From Pseudomonas sp. MRSN 12121 (GTDB taxonomy: Bacteria; Pseudomonadota; Gammaproteobacteria; Pseudomonadales; Pseudomonadaceae): DNA of 64,000 nt. Below, piece by piece: positions 41,969-62,509 of this stretch. The translations under genes were made by a program, and so were the position numbers. Below the pieces are notes generated by a model. That model did no database searches, was not told the origin of the DNA, and saw only the letters and a program-made list of their open reading frames with translations. Positions within the stretch are counted from its first letter, which is position 1. Each line of letters begins with the position of its first letter. The stretch lies in assembly GCF_000931465.1 (NCBI RefSeq), contig NZ_CP010892.1, positions 4,673,388 to 4,737,387 of the forward strand, written 5' to 3'.

Positions 41969-43258
41969 ATGACCGACCGCCGTACCTTCCTCAAACAGGC
42001 CGGCCTGCTGGCCGCCAGCCTGCCCCTGGGCAACGCCGCCCTCGGCACCCTGGCCCAGGCCGCCGAAACCCCGGGCAGCTCCGCCGCCACGGACAAATGG
42101 AGCCGCCTGCGCCAGCTGTTCGACCAGGACCCGGACTACCTGCACTTTTCCAACTTCCTGGTGACCTCCCACCCTAGGCCGGTGCGCGAGGCCATCGAGC
42201 GCCATCGCGCGAGCATCGACCGCAACCCCGGCCTGGCCATGGACTGGGACCTGCAGGAGACCTGGAAACGCGAAGCCGAAGTCCGCAAGTGGGCCGCGCG
42301 CTACCTGGACGCCCAGCCCGCGCAGATCGCGCTCACCGGCAGTACCACCGAAGGCCTGGCGCTGATCTACGGCGGCATTCATGTGCGTCCCGACCAGGAG
42401 ATCCTGACCACCGTCCACGAGCACTACTCCACCGAGTACAGCCTGGACTTCCGGGTGAAAAAACAGGGCACCCAGGTGCGCAAGATCCAGCTGTTCGAGA
42501 ACGCCCACACGGTCTCGGCGGATGAAGTGCTGGGCTCGATCAAGCGCAGCATCCGCCCCAACACCCGGGTGCTGGGCATGACCTGGGTGCAGTCCGGCAG
42601 CGGAGTGAAACTGCCCATCGGGCAGATCGGCCAACTGGTGCAAGAACTCAACCGCGAGCGTGCCGAGGCGGATCGCATCCTCTACGTGGTCGACGGCGTG
42701 CACGGCTTCGGCGTCGAAGACCTGAGCTTCCCGGACATGCACTGCGACTTCTTCATCGCCGGCGCCCACAAGTGGCTGTTCGGCCCGCGCGGCACCGGGA
42801 TCGTCTGCGCCCGCAGCACCGAACTCAAGGACATCACCCCGACGGTGCCGACCTTCTCCGAAGACCGCGACTTCGCGACCGCCATGTCGCCCGGCGGCTA
42901 CCACGCCTTCGAGCACCGCTGGGCGCTGGACGAAGCCTTCAAGCTGCACCTGGAACTGGGCAAGGCCGAGGTCCAGGCGCGGATCCACGGCCTCAACAGC
43001 TACCTGAAACAGCGCCTGCGGCAGCACCCGCAGATCGAACTGGTCACGCCACTGAGCAGCGAGCTGTCGGCCGGTTTCACCTTCTTCCGGGTCAGGGGCC
43101 AGGACTGCGACGCGGTCGCCGCCTACCTGATGCAGAACCGCGTGGTGGCCGACGCCGTGGACCGCGACGTCGGCCCGGTGATCCGCACCGCCCCCGGGCT
43201 GCTCAACGACGAGGCGCAGATCGACCGTTTCATGGACCTGCTGGCCCGCAGGCTCTGA
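41969..43258 (+). CDS. pvdN: PvdN, periplasmic PLP-dependent enzyme
   Basis: 429 aa. A Tat signal (TDRRTFLKQAGLLAASLP) is followed by a class V aminotransferase fold. The PLP Lys is in FFIAGAHKWLFGPRGTGIV, and PLP phosphate and Asp contacts lie in LTGSTTEGL and VDGVHGFG. PvdN converts the chromophore-linked glutamate side chain to succinamide in the periplasm. It is the second gene of pvdMNO, 26 bp after pvdM. Confidence 0.95.
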   Translation: MTDRRTFLKQAGLLAASLPLGNAALGTLAQAAETPGSSAATDKWSRLRQLFDQDPDYLHFSNFLVTSHPRPVREAIERHRASIDRNPGLAMDWDLQETWKREAEVRKWAARYLDAQPAQIALTGSTTEGLALIYGGIHVRPDQEILTTVHEHYSTEYSLDFRVKKQGTQVRKIQLFENAHTVSADEVLGSIKRSIRPNTRVLGMTWVQSGSGVKLPIGQIGQLVQELNRERAEADRILYVVDGVHGFGVEDLSFPDMHCDFFIAGAHKWLFGPRGTGIVCARSTELKDITPTVPTFSEDRDFATAMSPGGYHAFEHRWALDEAFKLHLELGKAEVQARIHGLNSYLKQRLRQHPQIELVTPLSSELSAGFTFFRVRGQDCDAVAAYLMQNRVVADAVDRDVGPVIRTAPGLLNDEAQIDRFMDLLARRL

Positions 43259-43297
43259 GCCCGCGCCACGAGCGATCCACCTTTTCCAACCTTCGAG

Positions 43298-44203
43298 ATG
43301 ACCATGACCACAGCCCCGAATCACCCCGCCACCCCACCGCTGCCGTTGAAAAGACTCTGCGCCGCGTCCCTGCTCGCCCTGTTCGGCGGCCTGCTGTCCC
43401 AGGGCGCGCAAGCCGCCACGCCCCACCCGGGCCAGGTGTTCAAGGACTGCAAGAACTGCCCGGAAATGGTCGTGCTGCCCGCCGGCACCTTCACCATGGG
43501 CACGCCGGACGACGAGGTCGGCCGCGAACCCGACGAAGGCCCGATGCATGACGTGACCTTCGCCAAGCCCTTCGCCATGAGCCGCTTCCAGATCACCGCC
43601 GGCGAATGGGACAGCTACGTCAAGGAGACCGGCGTGGTGATCGCCAACGGCGACACCCGCCCCGGCCGCGAATGCATCGCCAGCAAGCCGCGCTACCAGC
43701 AGGGCCCACGCCAGCCGGCGGTGTGCATGGACTTCGCCGACGTGCAGGCCTATGTCGCCTGGTTGTCGAAAAAGACCGGGCACCATTACCAGATGGTCAG
43801 CGAGGCCCAGCGCGAATACGCCGCACGCGCGGGCTCCAAGGGGCCCTTCCCGTTCCCCTTCGACGAGGGCAAGGGCTACAGCATCGCCAAGCACGCCAAC
43901 ACCTACGGCCCGGCCGACGGCTACAGCTTCACCTCGCCGGTGGGCAGCTACCCGCCCAACGCGTTCGGCATGTACGACATGCACGGCAACGTCTACGAAT
44001 GGATCGCCGATTGCGAACACGCCAACTACGTGGGGGCACCGACCGATGGCAGCGCCTGGGTGGAGCCGGGCTGCGAAGCGCGGCAGATCCGCGGCAACGA
44101 CTGGGGCGAAGCGCCCGTGTTCTCCCGCTCGGGCAACCGCAACAACATCTACCCGAGCACCCGCGGCGACTGGATCGGCTTCCGCGTGGTACGCGATCTC
44201 TAA
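43298..44203 (+). CDS. pvdO: PvdO, formylglycine-generating-enzyme-like maturation protein
   Basis: 301 aa with a Sec signal (~15-40, ending QGAQA-ATP). It has the FGE-sulfatase fold: CPEMVVLPAGTFTMGTPDDE, FAMSRFQITAGEWDSYV, MVSEAQREYAARAG, the NAFGMYDMHGNVYEWIADC motif and the closing GDWIGFRVVRD. PvdO is required for the last oxidation of dihydropyoverdine to pyoverdine. Two in-frame ATGs (43298, 43304) are equally possible. It is the last gene of pvdMNO and is followed by REP elements. Confidence 0.94.
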   Translation: MTMTTAPNHPATPPLPLKRLCAASLLALFGGLLSQGAQAATPHPGQVFKDCKNCPEMVVLPAGTFTMGTPDDEVGREPDEGPMHDVTFAKPFAMSRFQITAGEWDSYVKETGVVIANGDTRPGRECIASKPRYQQGPRQPAVCMDFADVQAYVAWLSKKTGHHYQMVSEAQREYAARAGSKGPFPFPFDEGKGYSIAKHANTYGPADGYSFTSPVGSYPPNAFGMYDMHGNVYEWIADCEHANYVGAPTDGSAWVEPGCEARQIRGNDWGEAPVFSRSGNRNNIYPSTRGDWIGFRVVRDL

Positions 44204-44253
44204 TCCCCTCCCTACGGCAGCGGCTACAGGTGCGGCGTGTTCGCACGACACCT

Positions 44254-44642
44254 GTAGCCGCTGTCGAGCGCCAGCGAGGCTGCGATCGACCGCAAAGCGG
44301 GCGCCAATCCATACGGCCCCATCCATCAGACACACTGCGTTGCCAGGTTTTACGGGGCTGCGCCCCGATCGCAGCCTCGCCAAGGCTCGGCAGCGGCTAC
44401 AGGTGCGACGTGTTTGCACGACATCTGTAGGAGCGAAGCTTGCTCGCGATGGCGTCCGTTCAGACAGACCGCGTCGCCCGGATCGCAGGCAAGCCTCGCT
44501 CCTACAATGACAGCACCTAACCCCGTAGCCGCTGTCGAGCCTTGGCGAGGCTGCGATCGACCGCAAAGCGGGCGCCAATCCAAACAACCCCATCCATCAG
44601 ACACACCGCGTCGCCCGGATCGCGGGCAAGCCTCGCTCCTAC
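44254..44642. repeat. REP array: B, B-inverted, A, A-inverted, B, A-inverted
   Basis: The units are B 44254-44288, inverted B 44366-44400, A 44427-44450, inverted A 44481-44505, B 44525-44559 and inverted A 44619-44642. They fill almost the whole 480-bp gap between the convergent pvdO and pvdF genes. No gene is seen in it. It is likely to act as a two-sided transcript end. Confidence 0.85.
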
Positions 44643-44685
44643 AGGGAGGGCGCCGGGTCGTTTCGAGGCGGCGCCCGCCATGGGC

Positions 44686-45513
44686 TCAGCCCTGCCTGGC
44701 CAGCAGCGCCAGGCCTTCGTGCAGGGCCGGGAACAGGCTGTTGTTGAAGTTGTTCCAGCGCAGTTCGAGGATGGTGTCCTCGGGGCTGATCTCGGTGTTG
44801 AGCACGTCGTGGAACACCTCGCCGGAATCGATGCCGTTGTCCACGTAGTGGAAGGACGCGCCGGTCTTGTACAGCGGCTCCACCGGCACGGTTTCCCGCG
44901 TGGTCCAGTCCACCACCTTCTGCCCACGGGCACCGTACAGCGCGTTCCAGGTGGCATAGGCACCGCGGCGCTCGTAGGGCGACTCGAGGCGGGTGATGCC
45001 CGGGTGGATGTTCATGATCCGCCGCGCGAACGGCGCGCCCGGACGCACCAGCTCGTCGAGGATCACCAGCAGGCCGTCGAGCACCACGATGTCGGCTTTC
45101 AGTTCCACCAGGGTGTCGTGCAGGCGGCGCTCGAAATCCTGCTTGCCGGCGATATGCTCGGCCGAGCCCCGCGGATGGCGGCGGTAGGTAGACGGCACGC
45201 TGAGCAGCAGGTCGTTGACCAGGCGCCCATGCACTCGCAGGTCCGCCGGGTACAGCCATTGCCGGCCCGGCTGATAGGCGAAGCCGTAGTCGCTGACCAG
45301 CTGCTGGTCGCGCGGCGATTGCTCGTCGTCGTCATACACCACCCCGACCAGTTCATAGGCGTCGCCCAGGGGCGTCTGGTTGAGTGTCTCGACCAGGAAC
45401 TCCAGCACCGACTTCATGTAACGCTCGTGATCCTTGTAGGCCACCGGCTGCCCCGCCTTGTCGGCCGCCGCGTTCCTCAGGGACCAGACATACACCAGAT
45501 TCTTTTTCGTCAT
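44686..45513 (-). CDS. pvdF: PvdF, N5-hydroxyornithine formyltransferase
   Basis: 275 aa. It transfers a formyl group from N10-formyltetrahydrofolate to N5-hydroxyornithine, giving fOHOrn, one of the iron-binding groups of pyoverdine. The formyltransferase core is visible as RRIMNIHPGITRLESPYERRGAYATWNALYG (Asn and His of NIHPG) and the later HYVDNGIDSGEVF with the catalytic Asp. It has its own PvdS box upstream and is divergent from pvdE. Its presence predicts formylated rather than only cyclic hydroxyornithine in the product. Confidence 0.95.
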   Translation of the reverse strand: MTKKNLVYVWSLRNAAADKAGQPVAYKDHERYMKSVLEFLVETLNQTPLGDAYELVGVVYDDDEQSPRDQQLVSDYGFAYQPGRQWLYPADLRVHGRLVNDLLLSVPSTYRRHPRGSAEHIAGKQDFERRLHDTLVELKADIVVLDGLLVILDELVRPGAPFARRIMNIHPGITRLESPYERRGAYATWNALYGARGQKVVDWTTRETVPVEPLYKTGASFHYVDNGIDSGEVFHDVLNTEISPEDTILELRWNNFNNSLFPALHEGLALLARQG

Positions 45514-45576
45514 CTCAATCGCTCTCGCTGAATGGGCCAGGCACGGCGTCGTTACGCGTGCACCTGCACAACAAGA

Positions 45577-45600
45577 ACGAATCGGGCGCCGCGCAATTTA
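45577..45600 (-). promoter_or_regulatory. PvdS-dependent promoter of pvdF
   Basis: Minus strand TAAAT-N16-CGT, 64 bp before the pvdF start. It is an exact match. Confidence 0.92.
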
Positions 45601-45619
45601 TCCGCGCCCGCGCCCGAGC

Positions 45620-45643
45620 TAAATACTCCCGACAACGGTTCGT
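45620..45643 (+). promoter_or_regulatory. PvdS-dependent promoter of pvdE
   Basis: CTAAAT-N16-CGT, 58 bp before the pvdE start. It lies back to back with the pvdF box, only 19 bp apart. Confidence 0.93.
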
Positions 45644-45700
45644 CTGTCATGAGTACGGGTCTTTGTGCCTCGACCCCTCATTCACTGCCGGGAACCCCTT

Positions 45701-47353
45701 ATGACCGACCCCAAGCGCGGCGCCTTCCACGGCCTGCTCGCCCTGCTCAGACCCTTTCGCACCACTGTGGTGATTTCCGTGGCCCTGGGCATGGTAGGCG
45801 GCCTGGCCATCACCCTGCTGCTGGCGACCATCAACAACGCCCTGCACTCGCAGACCGGCATGACCCAGGGCGTGGTCCTGACCTTCGCCGCCCTGTGCCT
45901 GCTGGCGCTGACCAGCTCGATCGTCTCGGACATCGGCACCAACTACGTCGGCCAGCGCATCATCGCCGCCCTGCGCAAGGACCTGGGCGAGAAGGTCCTG
46001 TCGGCGCCCATCGGCCAGATCGAGCGCTACCGCTCCCACCGCCTGATCCCGGTGCTGACCCACGACGTCGACACCATCAGCGACTTCTCCTTCGCCTTCA
46101 CCCCGCTGGCCATCGCCGCCACCGTGACCCTGGGCTGCCTGGGCTACCTGGCGTACCTGTCGGTGCCGATGTTCCTGATGATGGTGGTCGCCATCCTCAT
46201 CGGCACCAGCGTGCAGTACGTGGCCGGCGGCAAGGGGATCCGCGGTTTCGACCTGGCCCGCGACCAGGAAGACGAGTTGCAGCGCTACTACAACGCGATT
46301 GCCTCCGGCGCCAAGGAACTGCGCATGCACCGGCCGCGCCGCTACCGGATGAACACCCACCGCATCCAGGAAACCGCAGACCGCATCGCCTCGATCCAGG
46401 TGCGCTCGGTGAACATCTATATCCTGGCCAAGACCTTCGGCTCGATGCTGTTCTTCGTGGTCATCGGCCTGGCGCTGGCCATGCAGGCCTACAACCCGAA
46501 CCCGGACCCGACCGTGATCACCGGCTTCGTGCTGGTGCTGCTGTACATGAAGGGCCCGCTGGAAAACCTGGTGGCCTACCTGCCGGTGGTGGGCAAGGCG
46601 AAGATCGCCTTCGGCCGCATCAGCGAGCTGTCCGAACGCTTCTCCTCCCCCGAACCGCACCTGCTGCTGGACGACAGCGAAGCGCCCAAACCGGTGGTGC
46701 GCAGCCTCGAACTGCGCGGCGTGAGCTACAGCCCGCCGCCGGTGGAAGGCAGCGAGCCGTTCCACCTGGGGCCGATCGACCTGCACATCAAGCAAGGCGA
46801 CATCGTGTTCATCGTCGGCGAGAACGGCTGCGGCAAGACCACCCTGATCAAGCTGCTGCTGGGCCTGTACCCGCCCCAGGCCGGGGAGATCCGCCTGAAC
46901 GGCGAGGCCGTGACCGACCCGGTCCGCGACGACTATCGCCAACTGTTCACCACGGTGTTCGCCGACTACTACCTGTTCGACGACCTGGTCCAGGGCAGCG
47001 GCGGCAAGTCCCTGGACAGCGCCAGCCAGTACCTGGACCGCCTGGAGATCGCGCACAAGGTCAGCATCAAGGACGGCGCCTTCACCACCACCGACCTGTC
47101 CACCGGCCAGCGCAAGCGCCTGGCCCTGGTCAACGCCTGGCTGGAGGAGCGCCCCGTGCTGGTGTTCGACGAATGGGCGGCGGACCAGGACCCGGCCTTC
47201 CGGCGGATTTTCTACACCGAGCTGCTGCCGGACCTCAAGCGCCTGGGCAAGACCATCATCGTGATCAGCCACGACGACCGTTACTTCGACATCGCCGACC
47301 AGCTGGTGCGCCTGCGCGCGGGCAAGGTGGTGGAGGCAATGCAGCCGGCCTGA
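45701..47353 (+). CDS. pvdE: PvdE, ABC exporter of the pyoverdine precursor
   Basis: 550 aa half-size ABC exporter (cyclic peptide exporter type). Six membrane helices lie in ~15-310. The ATPase domain has Walker A GENGCGKTT (~380), signature LSTGQRKRLAL and Walker B VLVFDEWAADQ. It moves acylated ferribactin from cytoplasm to periplasm. I start at the ATG 45701, which matches the length of P. aeruginosa PvdE; an ATG at 45665 would lie within 25 bp of the PvdS box. It is followed by fpvA. Confidence 0.95.
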   Translation: MTDPKRGAFHGLLALLRPFRTTVVISVALGMVGGLAITLLLATINNALHSQTGMTQGVVLTFAALCLLALTSSIVSDIGTNYVGQRIIAALRKDLGEKVLSAPIGQIERYRSHRLIPVLTHDVDTISDFSFAFTPLAIAATVTLGCLGYLAYLSVPMFLMMVVAILIGTSVQYVAGGKGIRGFDLARDQEDELQRYYNAIASGAKELRMHRPRRYRMNTHRIQETADRIASIQVRSVNIYILAKTFGSMLFFVVIGLALAMQAYNPNPDPTVITGFVLVLLYMKGPLENLVAYLPVVGKAKIAFGRISELSERFSSPEPHLLLDDSEAPKPVVRSLELRGVSYSPPPVEGSEPFHLGPIDLHIKQGDIVFIVGENGCGKTTLIKLLLGLYPPQAGEIRLNGEAVTDPVRDDYRQLFTTVFADYYLFDDLVQGSGGKSLDSASQYLDRLEIAHKVSIKDGAFTTTDLSTGQRKRLALVNAWLEERPVLVFDEWAADQDPAFRRIFYTELLPDLKRLGKTIIVISHDDRYFDIADQLVRLRAGKVVEAMQPA

Positions 47354-47392
47354 TTTTTTTCCGGTTTATTCATGGATGAACGTCTCACTATC

Positions 47393-47411
47393 GGTAATGA
47401 GAATTAACCGC
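47393..47411 (+). promoter_or_regulatory. Fur-like site upstream of fpvA
   Basis: GGTAATGAGAATTAACCGC matches the 19-bp Fur consensus at 12 positions by eye. It shares ATGAGAATTA with the site before fpvI. No TAAAT-N16-CGT box is present before fpvA: the TAAAT at 47414 has no CGT at the right distance. FpvI-driven transcription is therefore inferred. Confidence 0.55.
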
Positions 47412-47459
47412 AATAAATGCCCATAACTGCCCACCCAAAACACAGAAGAGAACGCATCC

Positions 47460-49904
47460 ATGTCAGCACTGCTCGGTCTCAGTCCCCTGAGTAAAGCGCT
47501 ATCCATGCGAAAGGCCCTGAACATCAACCTGCTTCCCAGCGCCCTGGCCCTTGCCGTGTCGCTGCCGGTAGCCGGTTATGTACAGGCGCAGGAGATCGAG
47601 CTGGACATTCCTGTGCAATCTCTGGGCAGCGCCCTGCAAGAGTTCGGGCGCCAGACCAACCTGCAGGTGCTCTACAGCCCACAGGACGTGCAAGGCAAGC
47701 AGAGCACCGCGGTGAAGGGCAAGATGGACGCGCAGCGGGCCATCGGCCTGCTGCTGACCGGCAGCGGCATCCGCTACAGCCTGCAGGGCAACTCGCTGAC
47801 CCTCAGCGCCACCAGCGCCGGCGCCGAGGGCCTAGAACTGAGCCCGACGCAGGTCACCGCCAACCAGTTGGGCAACGTCACCGAAGGCACCGGCTCCTAC
47901 ACCCCGGGCACCATCGCCACCGCCACCCGCCTGCCGCTGACCCTGCGCGAAACCCCGCAGTCGATCAGCGTGGTCACCCGCCAGCACATGGACGACTTCG
48001 CCCTCAACAGCGTCGACGCCGTGATGCGCCACACCCCGGGCATCACCGTATCGGCGTTCGACACCGACCGGACCAACTACTATTCCCGCGGTTTCTCGAT
48101 CAACAACTTCCAGTACGACGGCATTCCCTCCGCCGTGCGCAACGTCGCCTATTCGGCGGGTAACACCCTGAGCGACATGGCGATCTACGACCGCATCGAA
48201 GTGCTCAAGGGCGCGTCCGGCCTGCTCAGCGGCGCCGGCTCCCTGGGCGGCACCATCAACCTGGTGCGCAAGAAGCCCACCGCCGACTTCCAGGGCCACG
48301 CCACCCTGGGCGCGGGTTCCTGGGACAACTACCGCAGCGAACTGGATGTCAGCGGCCCGCTGACCGAAACCGGCAACGTCCGCGGCCGGGCCGTGGCCGC
48401 CTACCAGGACAAGCAGTCGTTCATCGACCGCTACTCGAGCAAGAACTCGGTGTTCTACGGCATCCTCGAGTTCGACCTGTCGCCCGACACCCTGCTGACC
48501 GTGGGCGCCGACTACCAGGACAACGACCCGCGGGGCTCCACCTGGTCCGGCAGCTTCCCGCTGCTCAACTCCAAGGGCGAGCGCAACGACGCCAAGCGCT
48601 CGTTCAGCAACGCCACCGACTGGAGCAGCTGGCAGCAGTACACCCGCACGGTCTTCGCCACCCTGGAACACGACCTGGGCGACGGCTGGGTGACCAAGCT
48701 GCAACTGGACCACAAGTACAACGGCTATGACGCGCAGATGGGCTCCATCCAGTTCGACCAGCCGCAACCCGACGGCAGCGCCGAAATCAACGCGCAGCGC
48801 TACAAGGGTGACACCACCAGCGACTCGGCCGACCTGTATGTCAGCGGCCCGTTCAGCCTGCTCGGCCGCGATCATGACCTGGTGATCGGCGGCTCGATCA
48901 GCAAGGCCCACTGGAAAGGCAAGGGCTACTGGGACGAAACCTTCTCGGTGCCCAACCGCGTGGACTACAACAACTGGCACGGCAACCTGCCCAAGCCCGA
49001 CTGGGGCCCGGTGTCGCAGCGCACCGATGACGTGATCCGCCAGACCGGGGTCTACCTGACCACCCGCCTGAACGTCACCGACGACCTGAAATTCCTGCTC
49101 GGCGGGCGCGTGGTCAACTACAGCCTGACCGGCCTGACCCCGACCTACACCGAATCCGGACGCTTCATTCCCTATGCCGGCGCCATCTACGACCTGAACG
49201 AGAACTTCTCGGTCTACGCCAGCTACACCGACGTGTTCATGCCTCAGGAGAACTTCAACCGCGATCGCGACAACAAGCTGATCGAGCCGGATGAAGGCGA
49301 GAACTACGAAATCGGCATCAAGAGCGAGTTCTTCGACGGTCGCCTGAACGCCAGCCTGGCCTACTTCGAGGTCAAGGAAACCAACCGCTCGGTGCCGGAC
49401 GACGCCTACAACAACCAGACCCCGACCCCGCCCAACTACGCCTTCAAGGGCAGCAAGGCGACCACCAAGGGCTACGAGCTGGAAGTGTCCGGCGAGCTGG
49501 CCCCGGGCTGGCAGGTGCAGGGCGGCTACACCCACAAGGTGGTGCGCGACGACAACGATGTGAAGCTCTCGACCTTCGAGCCCGAAGACCAGCTCAGCCT
49601 CTACACCACCTATAAGCTCTCCGGCCAGCTGGACAAGATGACCGTCGGCGGCGGCGCGCGCTGGCAGAACAAGGCCTGGCAGCAGATCTGGAACAGCCCC
49701 AAGGGCGTGAACGAGGACATCACCCAGGAATCCTACTGGGTGGTGGACCTGATGACCCGCTACCAGATCACCCAGAACCTGTCGGCGACGCTCAACGTCA
49801 ACAACATCTTCGACAAGTACTACTACACCAACGTCGGCTTCTATAACTCGGCCATCTACGGCGAACCGCGCAACGTCATGGTCACCACCCGCTGGGACTT
49901 CTGA
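47460..49904 (+). CDS. fpvA: FpvA, TonB-dependent ferripyoverdine receptor and signal transducer
   Basis: 814 aa. A long signal peptide (~1-43, ending VQAQ) is followed by an N-terminal STN signalling domain (~45-117: IPVQSLGSALQEFGRQTNLQVLY, GLLLTGSGIRYSL), a plug domain (LRETPQSISVVTRQHM, VLKGASGLLSGAGSLGGTINLVRK) and a 22-strand barrel ending in the terminal Phe of TTRWDF. The STN domain normally contacts the anti-sigma factor FpvR to free FpvI and PvdS. The gene follows pvdE after 106 bp. Pyoverdine specificity should match the product of the adjacent synthetases. Confidence 0.95.
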   Translation: MSALLGLSPLSKALSMRKALNINLLPSALALAVSLPVAGYVQAQEIELDIPVQSLGSALQEFGRQTNLQVLYSPQDVQGKQSTAVKGKMDAQRAIGLLLTGSGIRYSLQGNSLTLSATSAGAEGLELSPTQVTANQLGNVTEGTGSYTPGTIATATRLPLTLRETPQSISVVTRQHMDDFALNSVDAVMRHTPGITVSAFDTDRTNYYSRGFSINNFQYDGIPSAVRNVAYSAGNTLSDMAIYDRIEVLKGASGLLSGAGSLGGTINLVRKKPTADFQGHATLGAGSWDNYRSELDVSGPLTETGNVRGRAVAAYQDKQSFIDRYSSKNSVFYGILEFDLSPDTLLTVGADYQDNDPRGSTWSGSFPLLNSKGERNDAKRSFSNATDWSSWQQYTRTVFATLEHDLGDGWVTKLQLDHKYNGYDAQMGSIQFDQPQPDGSAEINAQRYKGDTTSDSADLYVSGPFSLLGRDHDLVIGGSISKAHWKGKGYWDETFSVPNRVDYNNWHGNLPKPDWGPVSQRTDDVIRQTGVYLTTRLNVTDDLKFLLGGRVVNYSLTGLTPTYTESGRFIPYAGAIYDLNENFSVYASYTDVFMPQENFNRDRDNKLIEPDEGENYEIGIKSEFFDGRLNASLAYFEVKETNRSVPDDAYNNQTPTPPNYAFKGSKATTKGYELEVSGELAPGWQVQGGYTHKVVRDDNDVKLSTFEPEDQLSLYTTYKLSGQLDKMTVGGGARWQNKAWQQIWNSPKGVNEDITQESYWVVDLMTRYQITQNLSATLNVNNIFDKYYYTNVGFYNSAIYGEPRNVMVTTRWDF

Positions 49905-49919
49905 CCCCCGCACCGCCCC

Positions 49920-49957
49920 ACGCCCCGGAAAGGCCCCGCCTTCCCGGGGCGTTTTCA
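49920..49957 (+). terminator. Intrinsic terminator of fpvA
   Basis: An imperfect stem GCCCCGGAAAGG.../...CCTTCCCGGGGC followed by GTTTTC, 16 bp behind the fpvA stop. Confidence 0.82.
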
Positions 49958-50000
49958 TTTGCCCGCCCTGCCAGCGGCCACAACATGCGCATCGTCCCCC

Positions 50001-50564
50001 GTAGGAGCGAGGCTTGCCCGCGATCCAGGCAACGCGGTCTGTCTGCATGGACGCCATCGCGAGCAAGCTTCGCTCCTACGGATGTCGGGCTGATACCTCG
50101 CCCCTGTAGCCGCTGCCGAGCTTTAGCGAGGCTGCGATCGGGTGGGCGGCATTCCGATGCAGCCCCGAAAACCCTGACAACGCGGTGTACCTGACCTGCA
50201 CGGTCGCCTGGGATGGCGCCTGCTGCGCAGGCGATCGCAGCCTCGCTGACGCTCGACAGCGGCTACAGGCATTCGCATCGACAGGTTCGGACCGTGCCCG
50301 TAGGAGCGAGGCTTGCCCGCGATCCAGGCGACGCGGTTTGTCTGCACAAACGCCATCGCGAGCAAGCTTCGCTCCTACAGATGTCGTGTTAACGCCTCGC
50401 ATCTGTAGCCGCTGCCGAGCCCTGGCGAGGCTGCGATCGGGGCGTAGCCCCGTAAACCTGGCCACACGGTATGCGTGATGGATGGTGTTGCCTGGGTTGG
50501 CGCCTGCTTCGTCGGAATGCCGCCCAAGTCGATCGCAGCCTCGCTGGCGCTCGACAGCGGCTAC
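50001..50564. repeat. Two tandem copies of a composite REP module
   Basis: The order A, inverted A, B, inverted B occurs twice: A 50001-50024, inverted A 50056-50079, B 50106-50140, inverted B 50232-50266; then A 50300-50323, inverted A 50355-50378, B 50405-50439, inverted B 50530-50564. The period is ~299 bp. The array fills the gap between the convergent fpvA and pvdD genes. No gene is seen in this 720-bp stretch. Confidence 0.87.
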
Positions 50565-50572
50565 ACGGAAAC

Positions 50573-50613
50573 AAAAACGCCCCCGGTCACCGCAAGCGGC
50601 CGGGGGCGTTTTG
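50573..50613 (-). terminator. Intrinsic terminator of the NRPS gene
   Basis: The stem AACGCCCCCGG/CCGGGGGCGTT. On the minus strand it is followed by a T-run (AAAAA at 50574-50578 on plus). It lies 13 bp behind the stop of the synthetase gene. Confidence 0.92.
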
Positions 50614-50625
50614 TTGTTGCCGGGG

Positions 50626-62505
<11,880 letters not shown>

Positions 62506-62509
62506 GGGT

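Noticed and set aside
44204..44685. Small coding genes in the gap between pvdO and pvdF
   Set aside because: All short frames there run through REP units and encode Arg/Ser-rich repeats, with no ribosome sites.
47414..47437. TAAAT upstream of fpvA as a PvdS box
   Set aside because: The triplet at the N16 position is CCA, not CGT, and no N17 match exists.
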